Source of the DNA: Halomonas alkalisoli | GTDB taxonomy: Bacteria; Pseudomonadota; Gammaproteobacteria; Pseudomonadales; Halomonadaceae | DNA length: 64,000 nucleotides | Direction: 5' to 3' | Assembly (NCBI RefSeq): GCF_021412585.1 | Contig: NZ_JAKCMI010000009.1 | Location: 98,433-162,432 of the forward strand | In this document: in pieces, positions 7,550-16,612 of the stretch | How positions within the stretch are numbered: position 1 is the first letter of the stretch | How the letters are laid out: every line of letters starts with the position of its first letter | Program-made: the position numbers and the translations under genes | Notes under the pieces: model-generated | Seen by the model: only the letters and a program-made list of their open reading frames with translations | Told to the model about the DNA's origin: nothing | The model's database searches: none

Positions 7550-7980
7550 GATGCGATCTCCTCCTTAAAAAAAGCTGTAGCGCTTCTTCATTGTAACATA
7601 ACGTGAACGAATCCCCTTGTAGGATTCTCGGACATATTTTGTAGATGTGTTAATAACCAATTGCTATTTCTTGATCATTTTTTATGTTTTTCCGCCTGTT
7701 GTGAATTCCTTGCCACGCATTAGCATCGCTCATGCTTTCGCATGCCTATTTTTAATCCTGGTAATGATTTTTCTCATAGTTCAGGTGTTGCTTCGGTTAA
7801 AACTATGGCTAAAAAGATTTCGTTACATGTCCTCAAGACGATACCCTTCCATAGGTGTTGCATTCGGTTTCCACTTGCCTGACGTCCTGATGATAAGCCC
7901 TTGGTAGCAACCCTTCCGTAGCACCCTCATCCCAGGTCATCCCCATCTGTCTAGCTAGCGAGGGGTTTCGTCCTCGCGGG
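7550..7980. other. Intergenic region between regulators
   Basis: About 430 AT-rich bases. It holds the leader of the VpsT-like gene (ribosome site near 7563-7569) and a GAATCC / GGATTC dyad near 7609-7628 upstream of it. A GCGAGG / CCTCGC hairpin lies at 7958-7977 just after the stop of the leftward activator gene. A hydrophobic 86-codon frame starting with GTG at 7647 has no ribosome binding site and is not called. Confidence 0.5.
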
Positions 7981-9360
7981 TCAGGCCGAGGGGAGCGCTG
8001 TCATGTCGTTTTCCCCTTTGCGCTCAAGGCCGTGCTTTTCCATCAGGCGATAGAGTGTCACCCGTGAAACACCGAGTTCGTCGGCGGCTTTCTTGACCTT
8101 GTGCTTGTTGCGGCTGAGTGCGCCGATCAAGGCCGCCTTCTCGGCGCTGTTGCGAGCCTCTTCCAGGGTGATGGCATGGCGGTTGGCAATACGTCGCTCC
8201 AGCCCAAGGTCCGTCGGCTTGATCAGACGCCGCTCACACATGACCATCGCGCGACGCACTCGGTTGATGAGTTCGCGGATATTACCCGGCCAGTGATACT
8301 GCTGCATGACCGCCAGCGCTTCCCGACTGAAGCCTCTGACCTTCATCGATTTTTCTGATTCGAACTTGGTGAAGAAGAACCTCGCCAGTATCTCGATATC
8401 GTCCTTCCGCTCCCTGAGAGGAGGAATTTCCACCTGCAACACATTGAGGCGATGATAGAGGTCTTCACGAAAGCGTCCCTCCCGGACCGCTTTTTCCAGA
8501 TCGACATGTGTCGCCGAGAGTACGCGAACATCGACACGAATCTCGTCCAGGGCTCCGATGCGTTGGATGGTTCTCTCCTCAAGAAAGCGGAGCAGATTGA
8601 CCTGAAGCTCCAGGGGGAGATCGCCGATTTCATCCAGGAAAAGCGTGCCGCCAGAGGCGGCTTCTATCTGACCGACTTTCTTCTGGCTGGCTCCAGTGAA
8701 GGCGCCTTTCTCGTGACCGAACAGTTCGGATTGGATCAAGTTGGCGGGCAGGGCGCCACAGTTGACAGCGACGAAGGGGGAGGGTGCCCGCTGTGAGTTT
8801 TCATGAATGGCGCGTGCTGCCAGCTCCTTGCCGGTTCCCGACTCTCCGCTGATGAAAACCGGGGCATCCACTGCTGCAACCCTCCGGATTGTCTCGAAGA
8901 TCTTTCTCATGCCAGGAACGGTGCCTACCATCGCGAACTCTGTCTCTCTCGTCATCTTTCGTTCACTGCTGTCATCGTCCCTGAGCCGTTTCATGACCAA
9001 TGCATGCTTGAGCAGACAATCAATTCCTTCGATGTCAATCGGTTCAGCCTGGTAAGCCATGAAGAGACTGCTAAGCACCTGGCAGAGGGCGGAGTCTTCA
9101 AGTTCTTCTTCTCGAATCAAGGCTACCCACTCCATATCGGAGTTGACGATGACCCTTTTCAGCTCCGGCGTATCGGGTCTTTTTTGCGCGTGAAAGCAGG
9201 AAATGCCGACATCATGAGGTGCTTCCCCAACCAGGGAATTCGCCATCGCCAGGTCGTGGGCCAGGCTGAGGGCCCAGCCTCTATCTTCCATGGCCTCAAC
9301 AAACTCTTGTTGGGTTCTTCCCAGGGAGCCCATTACCAAGACCTTTGCCGGTTTTTCCAT
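7981..9360 (-). CDS. VpsR-like sigma54-dependent transcriptional activator
   Basis: The protein is 459 aa with the start preceded by AAGGGA. The architecture is an N-terminal receiver-like domain (about 1-140), an AAA+ domain with Walker A GESGTGKE (172-179), an intact GAFTGA loop (219-224) and Walker B LFLDE, then a Fis-type helix-turn-helix (ADELGVSRVTLYRLMEKHG). It should therefore be able to contact RpoN, and it is the best candidate to drive the -24/-12 promoter at 1233. It is paralogous over its whole length to the activator at 5443-6810. The upstream region carries a tandem repeat that could be its own or another regulator's operator. Confidence 0.87.
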   Translation of the reverse strand: MEKPAKVLVMGSLGRTQQEFVEAMEDRGWALSLAHDLAMANSLVGEAPHDVGISCFHAQKRPDTPELKRVIVNSDMEWVALIREEELEDSALCQVLSSLFMAYQAEPIDIEGIDCLLKHALVMKRLRDDDSSERKMTRETEFAMVGTVPGMRKIFETIRRVAAVDAPVFISGESGTGKELAARAIHENSQRAPSPFVAVNCGALPANLIQSELFGHEKGAFTGASQKKVGQIEAASGGTLFLDEIGDLPLELQVNLLRFLEERTIQRIGALDEIRVDVRVLSATHVDLEKAVREGRFREDLYHRLNVLQVEIPPLRERKDDIEILARFFFTKFESEKSMKVRGFSREALAVMQQYHWPGNIRELINRVRRAMVMCERRLIKPTDLGLERRIANRHAITLEEARNSAEKAALIGALSRNKHKVKKAADELGVSRVTLYRLMEKHGLERKGENDMTALPSA

Positions 9361-9429
9361 TATTGCTTGTCCCTTGTGATGCTTTCCTTGTTGTCGCCTG
9401 GCTTCGGCAGATTGTCTGCTCGCTTATAT

Positions 9430-9470
9430 TAAGCATGAGTTTTCTGATCCCATAATGCTTAGTTTTCTGA
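9430..9470. promoter_or_regulatory. Tandem operator-like repeat upstream of the activator gene
   Basis: The bases AGTTTTCTGA occur at 9438-9447 and again at 9461-9470, a 23-base period (about two helical turns). An inverted pair TAAGCAT (9430-9436) / ATGCTTA (9455-9461) overlaps them. The element lies 70-110 bases upstream of the leftward activator start at 9360. This suggests a protein-binding region; the protein is unknown. Confidence 0.45.
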
Positions 9471-9747
9471 GTTCATGACATTAACCAATACTAGTTTGCC
9501 GGGTGGCTGAATATGAAAACCGTATGCCAAGGAGTATTAACTAGTTAATCCAAAACGACATAAGGCAATTCGGCTCGCTGTACTACGAGCGTCTCGCACA
9601 CCACCAGGGCCGCATATGACAGCATCGTAGTAATCTCTCGGCTTGTAAAGTTGGGTTACAATTTTCAACCGTCCCCCGCCCTTGCACCCTGAAGATGCTC
9701 TTTATGTCATACTCTGCCTCATTGTCTTTGCTTTATGAGGTCGCCTT
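9471..9747. other. Intergenic region between the activator and rdgB
   Basis: No gene is visible. It should contain the promoters of the divergent activator (leftward) and of rdgB (rightward), but no clear -35/-10 pair was identified. ATGAGG at 9735-9740 is the rdgB ribosome binding site. Confidence 0.4.
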
Positions 9748-10359
9748 GTGTCGGGTCAAGCAATAGTGGTTCTGGCCAGTGGAAATACTGGAAAAATCAA
9801 GGAGTTCGATCATCTATTGGGTGAGCTGGGGATGCACGTTCGGCCCCAGGCGGATTTCGGCGTGATCGATGTCGAGGAGACCGGGCTGACATTCGTCGAG
9901 AATGCCCTGCTCAAGGCCCGTGAGGCGAGCCGTGTCAGTGGCTTGCCCGCCCTGGCGGATGATTCCGGCCTGGAGGTGGATCACCTCCAGGGTCAGCCTG
10001 GTATCTACTCCGCCCGTTACGCCGGCGAGCCGAAGAGCGATGCTCGCAATAATGACAAGCTGCTGGCTGCGCTGGCCGGGATACCGGCAGCGCGGCGTAC
10101 GGCCCGCTACTGGTGCGTCCTGGCCTATCTGCGCCATGCCGAAGACCCGGTGCCCTTGATCGTGCAGCGTAGCTGGGAAGGTGAGATTCTGACGGCGCCT
10201 CGCGGCGACGGCGGCTTCGGCTACGATCCGCTGTTCTGGCTGCCGTCGCTAGGCCGGAGCGTCGCCGAGCTCAGTGCCGAAGAGAAGAACCGGCTCAGCC
10301 ACCGGGGACGGGCGCTTCAGGCACTGGTGGCGGCACTGGATGAGACGGCGGCAGGCTGA
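9748..10359 (+). CDS. rdgB: XTP/dITP pyrophosphatase
   Basis: The protein is 203 aa and starts with GTG at 9748, 7 bases after ATGAGG. It hydrolyses non-canonical purine triphosphates (XTP, dITP) to monophosphates and so keeps them out of DNA. Family signatures visible are LASGNTGKIKEF at the N-terminus, ADDSGLEVDHLQGQPGIYSARYAG in the middle, and GFGYDPLF and LSHRGRAL near the end. Length is normal for the Ham1/RdgB family (E. coli 197 aa). It overlaps hemW by one base, the common rdgB-hemW pair. Confidence 0.97.
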   Translation: MSGQAIVVLASGNTGKIKEFDHLLGELGMHVRPQADFGVIDVEETGLTFVENALLKAREASRVSGLPALADDSGLEVDHLQGQPGIYSARYAGEPKSDARNNDKLLAALAGIPAARRTARYWCVLAYLRHAEDPVPLIVQRSWEGEILTAPRGDGGFGYDPLFWLPSLGRSVAELSAEEKNRLSHRGRALQALVAALDETAAG

Positions 10360-11564
10360 TGACCACTCTTTCTCGGCGAGGAGACAGCCTGCCGCCGCTG
10401 TCGCTCTACGTTCATGTACCCTGGTGCGTGCGTAAATGCCCCTACTGCGATTTCAACTCGCATGGCGTGGGTCACGGCGCCGACTTGCCCGAGGCACATT
10501 ACCTGGCGGCGTTGCGGCAGGACCTCGACGCCGACCTGCCCCTTGTCGGCGGCCGCGAGCTGACCAGTATTTTCATCGGCGGAGGCACGCCGAGCCTGAT
10601 GTCGGCCGACTTCTATGCGGCGCTGTTCGAGGTGCTGGCCACACGACTGTCCCTGGCCTCCGATATCGAAGTGACACTGGAAGCGAATCCGGGCACCCTG
10701 GAGCGTGGTCGATTCCAGGGCTATCGGACAGCGGGCATCAATCGGCTCTCCCTGGGCGTGCAGAGTTTCCAGGATGGCCAGTTGCAGGCGCTGGGCCGTA
10801 TCCACAGCGGGGCCGATGCGATCACGGCAGTGGATGAGGCGCGTCATGCTGGCTTCGACAACATCAACATCGACCTGATGCATGGCTTGCCGGGGCAGAC
10901 ACCGGCGCTGGCGCTTGCCGATCTCGAACGTGCACTTTCACTCGCGCCGGAGCACCTCTCCTGGTATCAGCTCACGCTGGAACCCAATACCGAGTTCCAT
11001 TCGCGCCCTCCTGTCCTGCCCGAGGAGGAGGTCCTGTGGGATATCCAGGATCGGGGGCACGAGCGGCTCGAGGCCGACGGATTGATGCGTTACGAGATAT
11101 CGGCCTATGCTCGTCAGGGGCTCCGGTCGCGCCACAATCTCAACTATTGGCGCTTCGGTGACTATCTCGGGATCGGTGCCGGCGCGCACGGCAAGCTGAG
11201 TGCCGCCGGCACCCAGGACGGCCTGCATGTCGAACGGCGCTGGAAGGCGCGACAGCCTGAGGCCTATCTGCGTCGGTGCCAGGATCCTCGTGGTTTCATC
11301 GCTGGCCGCGCCGAGGTGGAGGAGGATGAGTTGCCGCTGGAGTTCGCCATGAATGCACTGCGCCTGGTAGAGGGTGTGTCGATGGCGGACTGGGAGGCGC
11401 ATACTGGACGTCCGGCCGCCACCCTGGAGGCTCGCCTTCTGGCGGCGCGAAAAAAAGGACTTCTTGTGGAAGATGGCCAGCGACTGCAGGCATCGCCCCA
11501 AGGTCTATTATTCTTGAACGAGTTGCTGGTTATGATTGGCGAAGCCGATGCCGGCGCTGAATGA
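10359..11564 (+). CDS. hemW: Radical SAM heme chaperone HemW
   Basis: The protein is 401 aa and overlaps the rdgB stop by one base. The radical-SAM cluster motif is CVRKCPYC near residue 23-30, followed by FNSH. GGGTPSLM and the SLGVQSFQD and GLPGQT segments of the HemN/HemW family follow. The short N-terminus and lack of extra HemN residues favour HemW, which binds heme and delivers it to respiratory enzymes, over true coproporphyrinogen oxidase. Pairing with rdgB supports this. No anomalies were seen. Confidence 0.95.
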   Translation: MTTLSRRGDSLPPLSLYVHVPWCVRKCPYCDFNSHGVGHGADLPEAHYLAALRQDLDADLPLVGGRELTSIFIGGGTPSLMSADFYAALFEVLATRLSLASDIEVTLEANPGTLERGRFQGYRTAGINRLSLGVQSFQDGQLQALGRIHSGADAITAVDEARHAGFDNINIDLMHGLPGQTPALALADLERALSLAPEHLSWYQLTLEPNTEFHSRPPVLPEEEVLWDIQDRGHERLEADGLMRYEISAYARQGLRSRHNLNYWRFGDYLGIGAGAHGKLSAAGTQDGLHVERRWKARQPEAYLRRCQDPRGFIAGRAEVEEDELPLEFAMNALRLVEGVSMADWEAHTGRPAATLEARLLAARKKGLLVEDGQRLQASPQGLLFLNELLVMIGEADAGAE

Positions 11565-11591
11565 ATCACTCCCTGACCTCCGGAGATAGCC

Positions 11592-12272
11592 ATGTTCAAA
11601 CCCCTTCGTCTCGCTGTGCCGCTTGCCGCCGCTGCCCTGCTGATCGGCTGTGCCACGACTGACCCCTACGGCGGCCAGACCCAGCGCTCCAGTACCATGA
11701 CCGGTGCCGGTGTGGGTGCAGCCGTCGGAGCCGCAGCCGGCGCCCTGTCGGGCAGCGGCAGCACCAGTCGGCGCGATCGTGCGTTGATCGGTGCCGCGGT
11801 GGGTGCCGCTGCCGGTGCCGGCGTCGGTGCCTATATGGATCGGCAGGAGCAGCAGCTGCGCGAGAGCATGAGGGGCACCGGCGTCGACGTGGAGCGTCGC
11901 GGCGATGATATCGTGCTCAACATGCCAAGCAGCGTAACCTTCGGCTTCGACTCCAGCGATCTGACGCCGAGTGCTCGCAACGCCCTCAATGACGTTTCTT
12001 CGATCCTGACGCAATACACCGATACGCGGGTCAATATCGCCGGGCATACCGACAGCACCGGTGATGCCGGCTACAATCAGCGGCTTTCCGAGCGCAGGGC
12101 CGAGTCCGTCGGCAACTATCTGGCTCAGAACGGCGTAACACGCAATCGGCTCCATATGACCGGCTATGGCGCAAGCCAGCCGGTGGCGAGTAACGCAACC
12201 GAGGATGGCCGCGCCCAGAACCGGCGCGTCGAGATTACGCTCACTCCGATCGAGAGCCAGTTCCAGCAATAG
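11592..12272 (+). CDS. OmpA-family lipoprotein with glycine-zipper domain (YiaD-like)
   Basis: The protein is 226 aa with ribosome site CCGGAG. A lipoprotein signal ends in the lipobox LIGC, with the acylated Cys at about residue 20. A glycine-zipper segment (repeated GAxxGAAxGA, about 37-85) is followed by an OmpA/MotB C-terminal peptidoglycan-binding domain with NIAGHTDSTGDAGYNQRLSERRA and GAS...NRRVEI. Such proteins anchor the envelope to peptidoglycan; YiaD of E. coli has the same layout and length (219 aa). A strong terminator follows, so it ends its transcript. Confidence 0.9.
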   Translation: MFKPLRLAVPLAAAALLIGCATTDPYGGQTQRSSTMTGAGVGAAVGAAAGALSGSGSTSRRDRALIGAAVGAAAGAGVGAYMDRQEQQLRESMRGTGVDVERRGDDIVLNMPSSVTFGFDSSDLTPSARNALNDVSSILTQYTDTRVNIAGHTDSTGDAGYNQRLSERRAESVGNYLAQNGVTRNRLHMTGYGASQPVASNATEDGRAQNRRVEITLTPIESQFQQ

Positions 12273-12298
12273 ACCGGCCATGCCTGTCGCTCGAACCG

Positions 12299-12327
12299 GG
12301 CCCGTCACTGACAGTGGCGGGCCTTTT
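12299..12327 (+). terminator. Rho-independent terminator
   Basis: A stem GGCCCG...CGGGCC with additional CACT/AGTG pairing spans 12299-12323, followed by TTTT. It lies 27 bases after the lipoprotein stop. Confidence 0.85.
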
Positions 12328-12448
12328 CGATAGTCTTTGCCAAGAATCGTCACTTGCCTGACAAGGCGCCGTGGCTGGTCGCTTTGCCAGTCTGGTGTGA
12401 AGCCCCCGCCGATTCGCTACCTCTTCGCCACCTCAAGGACCCGTGGCC

Positions 12449-13312
12449 ATGCTTTCCTATCAGCACGCCTACCATGCCGGTAATTTCGCCGACGTGCACA
12501 AGCACCTGACTCTCTTTGCCGTTACCGGCTTTCTGCTGCGCAAGGCGTCACCGATCACCTATATCGATACCCATGCGGGGCGCGGGCTCTACCCGCTATC
12601 CGCGGCGGAGAGCCAGAAGCTGCAGGAGCATCGCCAGGGGGCGGAGCGACTCTGGCAGGAGAGGCAGGCGCTGGCGGCGGAGCCCCTGCTCGGTGACTGG
12701 CTGTCACTGCTGGCCGAGGCTCAGTTGATCGCTGGCAACCAGGCGTCGCCAACGCTGGACTGCTACCCGGGCTCCCCCTGGTGGCTGTCCCGGCGGCTGC
12801 GCGCCGTGGATCGCTTGACGCTTTTCGAGCTGCATCCCGGGGAGCACGAACATCTGGCGGGTCAGTGTCTGCCAAGCAACGTGAAGCATATCCATGGCGA
12901 TGGCCTGAAGGGCCTGCTGCAGCGATTGCCGGTGGCGACGCCGCGGCTGTGCGTATTGCTCGATCCCAGCTATGAGCGCAAGAGCGAGTACGCAGAGGTG
13001 GCCGAGACCGTGCTGTCGGCCATGCGCAAGGCGCGGCACGGCGTGGTGCTGGTGTGGTATCCGCTACTGCCCGCCGGTCGCCACAGCGAGCTGCTGGAAG
13101 GGCTGCGCAGCAGCGGCCTGCGCAAGATCTGGCGCAGCGAACTTGCCCTGCGCGAGCCAAGCAGCGAGGAGCGAGGCATGTATGGCAGCGGCATGCTGGT
13201 CATCAATCCTCCCTGGGGGCTGGAGGAGCAGCTGGTATCTGCCATGAAGCGGATCGAGCCGCTGCTGGGTTCCGATGCCCGGCATCGGGGCGAGTGGTGG
13301 GTAGCGGAGTAG
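12449..13312 (+). CDS. rlmJ: 23S rRNA (adenine2030-N6)-methyltransferase RlmJ
   Basis: The protein is 287 aa. The ATG at 12449 is chosen over an in-frame GTG two codons upstream because the family begins MLSYxHxxHAGN and AAGGA sits 10 bases before it. It methylates N6 of A2030 in 23S rRNA. Visible features are MLSYQHAYHAGNFADVHKH, YIDTHAGRGLY (SAM-binding region), and LLDPSYERKSEY, with the (D/N)PP(Y/F)-like catalytic motif as DPSY. Length is near E. coli RlmJ (280 aa). It converges with mnmE, leaving a 12-base gap. Confidence 0.95.
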   Translation: MLSYQHAYHAGNFADVHKHLTLFAVTGFLLRKASPITYIDTHAGRGLYPLSAAESQKLQEHRQGAERLWQERQALAAEPLLGDWLSLLAEAQLIAGNQASPTLDCYPGSPWWLSRRLRAVDRLTLFELHPGEHEHLAGQCLPSNVKHIHGDGLKGLLQRLPVATPRLCVLLDPSYERKSEYAEVAETVLSAMRKARHGVVLVWYPLLPAGRHSELLEGLRSSGLRKIWRSELALREPSSEERGMYGSGMLVINPPWGLEEQLVSAMKRIEPLLGSDARHRGEWWVAE

Positions 13313-13324
13313 GGCGGCAGCGAC

Positions 13325-14695
13325 CTACTTGCCGATACAGAAGCTGCCGAATATCTCGCCCAGCAGATCGTCGGCACTGAACTCGCCGGTGATCTCGCCC
13401 AGCGCCTGCTGGGCGTCGCGCAGGTCCTCGGCGAGCAGTTCCCCGGCACCGTAGCCGCTGAGCTGCTCCTCGCCGTTGGTGAGGGCTCGCTTCGCCCTGT
13501 CGAGCGCATCGAGGTGGCGCCGTCGAGCGGAGAAGCGCCCCTCCGTGGTGGCGGCATACCCCATCACCTCCTTCAGGTGTGACTTCAGGTTATCCACACC
13601 CTCTCCGGTCTTGGCCGAGAGTCGAATGACCGGCGTGGCTGTGGATAACTCGACTCCGACCGTCTCGTGGCTGGTATCGATCTTGTTGCGGATCAGGGTC
13701 AGCCGGCCGGGGTCGCTGAGTCGCTCGACGAATTCGGGCCAGATCGCCATGGGGTCGGTGGCATTGGTCGTGGTGGCATCCACCAGCAGCAGTACCCGGT
13801 CGGCCTTCTCGATCTCGCTCCAGGCACGCGCCACGCCGATGCGCTCCACGGCGTCCGGGGTGTCGCGCAGGCCGGCCGTATCGATCACATGCAAGGGCAT
13901 GCCATCGATATGGATGTGTTCGCGCAGCACGTCCCGGGTGGTGCCCTCGATTTCGGTGACGATGGCCGTCTCCTGCTCGGTCAGGGCATTGAGCAGGCTC
14001 GACTTGCCGGCGTTGGGGCGCCCCGCGATCACCACGTTCATGCCTTCGCGCATCAGCGCACCCTGAGCGGCGGCGGCGCGCACCGCCGCCAGTTCCGCTT
14101 TCACCGCCGCCAGCATCTCGGCCACTCTGCCGTCGGCGAGGAAGTCGATCTCCTCCTCGGGGAAGTCGATGGCCGCCTCCACGTAGATGCGCAGTTCGAT
14201 CAGGCGTTCGACCAGCGCCGAGACCCGGCGCGAGAATTCACCCTGAAGCGAGCGCAGGGCATTCTCGGCGGCAGACCGGGAGCTCGCTTCGATCAGGTCG
14301 GCGATGGCCTCGGCCTGTGCCAGGTCGAGCTTGTCGTTGAGAAAGGCGCGTTCGGAGAACTCCCCCGGTCGTGCCAGGCGTGCGCCCAGCTGCACACAGC
14401 GCTCCAGCAGCAGATCCATGATCACCGGCCCGCCGTGTCCCTGCAGCTCCAGCACGTCCTCGCCGGTAAAGGAGTGTGGCGCCTGGAAGTAGAGCCCGAT
14501 GCCTTCGTCGATCACCCGCACGTCGCCCTGGAAGGGTGCGTAGTGGGCATGGCGGGGCGGGGGGCAGTGACCCAGCACCCCCTCGGCGATGGTGCGACAG
14601 CCGGGGCCGGACACACGAATGATGCCTACGCCGCCACGTCCCGGTGGGGTGGCCAGGGCGGCGATGGTGTCCGGAGTATAGAGGCGATCTGCCAT
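13325..14695 (-). CDS. mnmE: tRNA modification GTPase MnmE
   Basis: The protein is 456 aa; ATG at 14695 follows GGAG and the family start [16 protein letters not shown] fits. With MnmG it installs 5-carboxymethylaminomethyl on wobble U34 of tRNAs. The N-terminal domain has the formyl-THF-binding region, and the central G domain has GRPNAGKSS, the DTAGL switch and NKID. The C-terminus ends FCIGK, with the conserved functional Cys. Two perfect DnaA boxes lie inside the gene. It belongs to the rpmH-rnpA-yidC-mnmE leftward cluster. Confidence 0.98.
   Translation of the reverse strand: MADRLYTPDTIAALATPPGRGGVGIIRVSGPGCRTIAEGVLGHCPPPRHAHYAPFQGDVRVIDEGIGLYFQAPHSFTGEDVLELQGHGGPVIMDLLLERCVQLGARLARPGEFSERAFLNDKLDLAQAEAIADLIEASSRSAAENALRSLQGEFSRRVSALVERLIELRIYVEAAIDFPEEEIDFLADGRVAEMLAAVKAELAAVRAAAAQGALMREGMNVVIAGRPNAGKSSLLNALTEQETAIVTEIEGTTRDVLREHIHIDGMPLHVIDTAGLRDTPDAVERIGVARAWSEIEKADRVLLLVDATTTNATDPMAIWPEFVERLSDPGRLTLIRNKIDTSHETVGVELSTATPVIRLSAKTGEGVDNLKSHLKEVMGYAATTEGRFSARRRHLDALDRAKRALTNGEEQLSGYGAGELLAEDLRDAQQALGEITGEFSADDLLGEIFGSFCIGK
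13590..13648. promoter_or_regulatory. Pair of perfect DnaA boxes within mnmE
   Basis: TTATCCACA lies at 13590-13598 and its reverse complement TGTGGATAA at 13640-13648, facing each other within the mnmE reading frame, about 4 kb from oriC. Both match the consensus exactly. They may titrate DnaA or be coincidental; see findings. Confidence 0.5.
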
Positions 14696-14809
14696 GGTGG
14701 GCTCCTCACAGCCAGGGTGGCCGGGTGGGGGGCTATTGTCCTTTTCACGGGCCGGAAACGCCAGACCCCTGCCGTGGCAGGGGTCTGGTGGTTCGAGCAA
14801 GAAGATAGC

Positions 14810-16495
14810 CTACTTGACCTTCATTCCCTTGCCGACCGTGGGGTCGTTCTCGATCTTGCGCGTGATCACGTACTGCTGTCCGATCGAGATCAGGTTGTTG
14901 ACCACCCAGTAGATGACCAGGCCCGCCGGGAACCAGAGGAAGAAGAAGGTGAAGACGATCGGCAGCATCTTCATGATCTTCGCCTGCATCGGGTCCGGAG
15001 GCGTGGGGTTGAGCATCTGCTGAACGAACATCGAGGCGCCCATCAGGATCGGCAGGATGAAGAACGGATCCCTCATCGACAGATCCTGGATCCAGAACAT
15101 GAAAGGCGCATGGCGCAGCTCCACGGATTCCAGCAGCATCCAGTACAGCGCAATGAAGACCGGCATCTGCACCAGTATCGGCAGACAACCACCCAGAGGA
15201 TTGATCTTCTCCTTCTGGTAGAACTTCATCATCTCCTGGGACATCTTCTGGCGGTCGTCGCCGTACTGCTCCTTGAGGCGCTGCATCTCCGGACCCAGCT
15301 TGCGCATGCGGGCCATGGACTTGTAAGCCTTGGCGGAGAGCGGCCACATGACCAGCTTCACCACGATGGTCAGGAACACGATCGACCAGCCCCAGTTACC
15401 GATCAGGCTGTGGATCTGATCCAGCAACCAGAACAACGGATTGGCGATGAACCATAGCCAGCCGAAGTCGACGGTCAGGCGCAGGTTGGGCGCTACCTGC
15501 TCGAGGTAGCTCTGCACCTTCGGCCCCATGTAGAGGGTCGCACCCAGGCGGGCTTCGCTATCCGGTGCCACCGTACTCACGGAGCCGGCAAAGGCGGCGA
15601 CATTGCGATCGCGTGAGTCGGTAGAGGCGTACTGCAGATTCTGCTGGTTCTGCGGTGGCACCCAGGCGGTGACGAAGTAGTGCTGCAGGATGGCCACCCA
15701 GCCACCCTGGACGTCCCGGTTATTGAAGCGCCCACGCTGGATATCGTCGAAATCGACCTTCTCGTAGCGGTCTTCCGGTGAAGAGTAGGCCGCCCCGAGA
15801 TAGGAGCTCATGCCCATTGCCACGCCGGAGGAGGGGTCGGGGCTGTTGTCCCTGGCAAGCTGGCCGATGAAGCGAGCGGTAACCGGCTCCTCGGTATTGT
15901 TGGCCAGGTAGTAATGGACGTCTACCGCATAGCTGCCACGCTCGAAGGAGAACCGCTTGATGATATCGACGCCATTGACCTCGGCCGCCAGATCGACTTC
16001 CAGGCGATTCTCGTCGTCGCTCATGCGGTAGCTGGTGCTCTCCGGCGTGAAACCGATGCGGCCGGAATGGCCGTCCAGCTGCAGGCCCGAGCGGGCCACA
16101 TAGCTGCGGGTTTCGCTATCGGAGAGCAGCACGTAGGGACGATCGGAATCCAGGGTCATCCGGTGCTGGGGCAGTGCGGCGTAGACGATATCGCCGCCCT
16201 GGGGGTCGATGCGCAGGTCGAGGACATCGGTGATCACCGCAATCAGGTCACGTGTGCCGGTGGCCCGCTCGGGTTCGCCGGGCATGTCGCCCGTCACATC
16301 CTCTTCGGCGCGGGGTGCGGCAGGGACGGCCAGGTCGTCGTCTGTCTCGACGCGCTCTTCGCCGGGAGCGGGTGCGGTGAAGGTGGGTGCTTCAGGCTCA
16401 GGAGCAACCTGGCCGTAATCCTGGTTCCACTGAATGACGAGCAAGTAGGCAAGCACGGCCAGTGGAATCAGCAAAAGGAGTCGTTTTACGTCCAT
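14810..16495 (-). CDS. yidC: Membrane protein insertase YidC
   Basis: The protein is 561 aa from ATG at 16495 (MDVKRLLLLIPLAVLAYLL, first membrane helix); upstream in-frame codons lack family similarity. It inserts inner-membrane proteins alone or with SecYEG. After the first helix comes a Pro/Glu-rich linker and the large periplasmic P1 beta-domain (to about 340). Five C-terminal membrane helices include WGWSIVFLTIVVKL and GGCLPILVQMPVFIALYW. The C-terminus is basic. The small yidD gene usually found between rnpA and yidC is absent. Confidence 0.98.
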   Translation of the reverse strand: MDVKRLLLLIPLAVLAYLLVIQWNQDYGQVAPEPEAPTFTAPAPGEERVETDDDLAVPAAPRAEEDVTGDMPGEPERATGTRDLIAVITDVLDLRIDPQGGDIVYAALPQHRMTLDSDRPYVLLSDSETRSYVARSGLQLDGHSGRIGFTPESTSYRMSDDENRLEVDLAAEVNGVDIIKRFSFERGSYAVDVHYYLANNTEEPVTARFIGQLARDNSPDPSSGVAMGMSSYLGAAYSSPEDRYEKVDFDDIQRGRFNNRDVQGGWVAILQHYFVTAWVPPQNQQNLQYASTDSRDRNVAAFAGSVSTVAPDSEARLGATLYMGPKVQSYLEQVAPNLRLTVDFGWLWFIANPLFWLLDQIHSLIGNWGWSIVFLTIVVKLVMWPLSAKAYKSMARMRKLGPEMQRLKEQYGDDRQKMSQEMMKFYQKEKINPLGGCLPILVQMPVFIALYWMLLESVELRHAPFMFWIQDLSMRDPFFILPILMGASMFVQQMLNPTPPDPMQAKIMKMLPIVFTFFFLWFPAGLVIYWVVNNLISIGQQYVITRKIENDPTVGKGMKVK

Positions 16496-16612
16496 TGAGA
16501 GTTCTGCCCGGTGGGTAGTGAACATGCCGCTGGAACGGTATGCGCTGCCATGTTGATATGCGAAAGCCTGCCCGAGGCAGGCTATCGTGGCGGCGACAGG
16601 CACCGCATCCGG

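Noticed and set aside
7647..7907. 86-codon hydrophobic frame starting with GTG
   Set aside because: No ribosome site; hydrophobicity is explained by AT-rich intergenic DNA read in a T-rich frame.
13667..15457. 596-codon plus-strand frame opposite mnmE and yidC
   Set aside because: His/Gln/Arg-rich shadow of two well-identified minus-strand genes; no motif or start signal.
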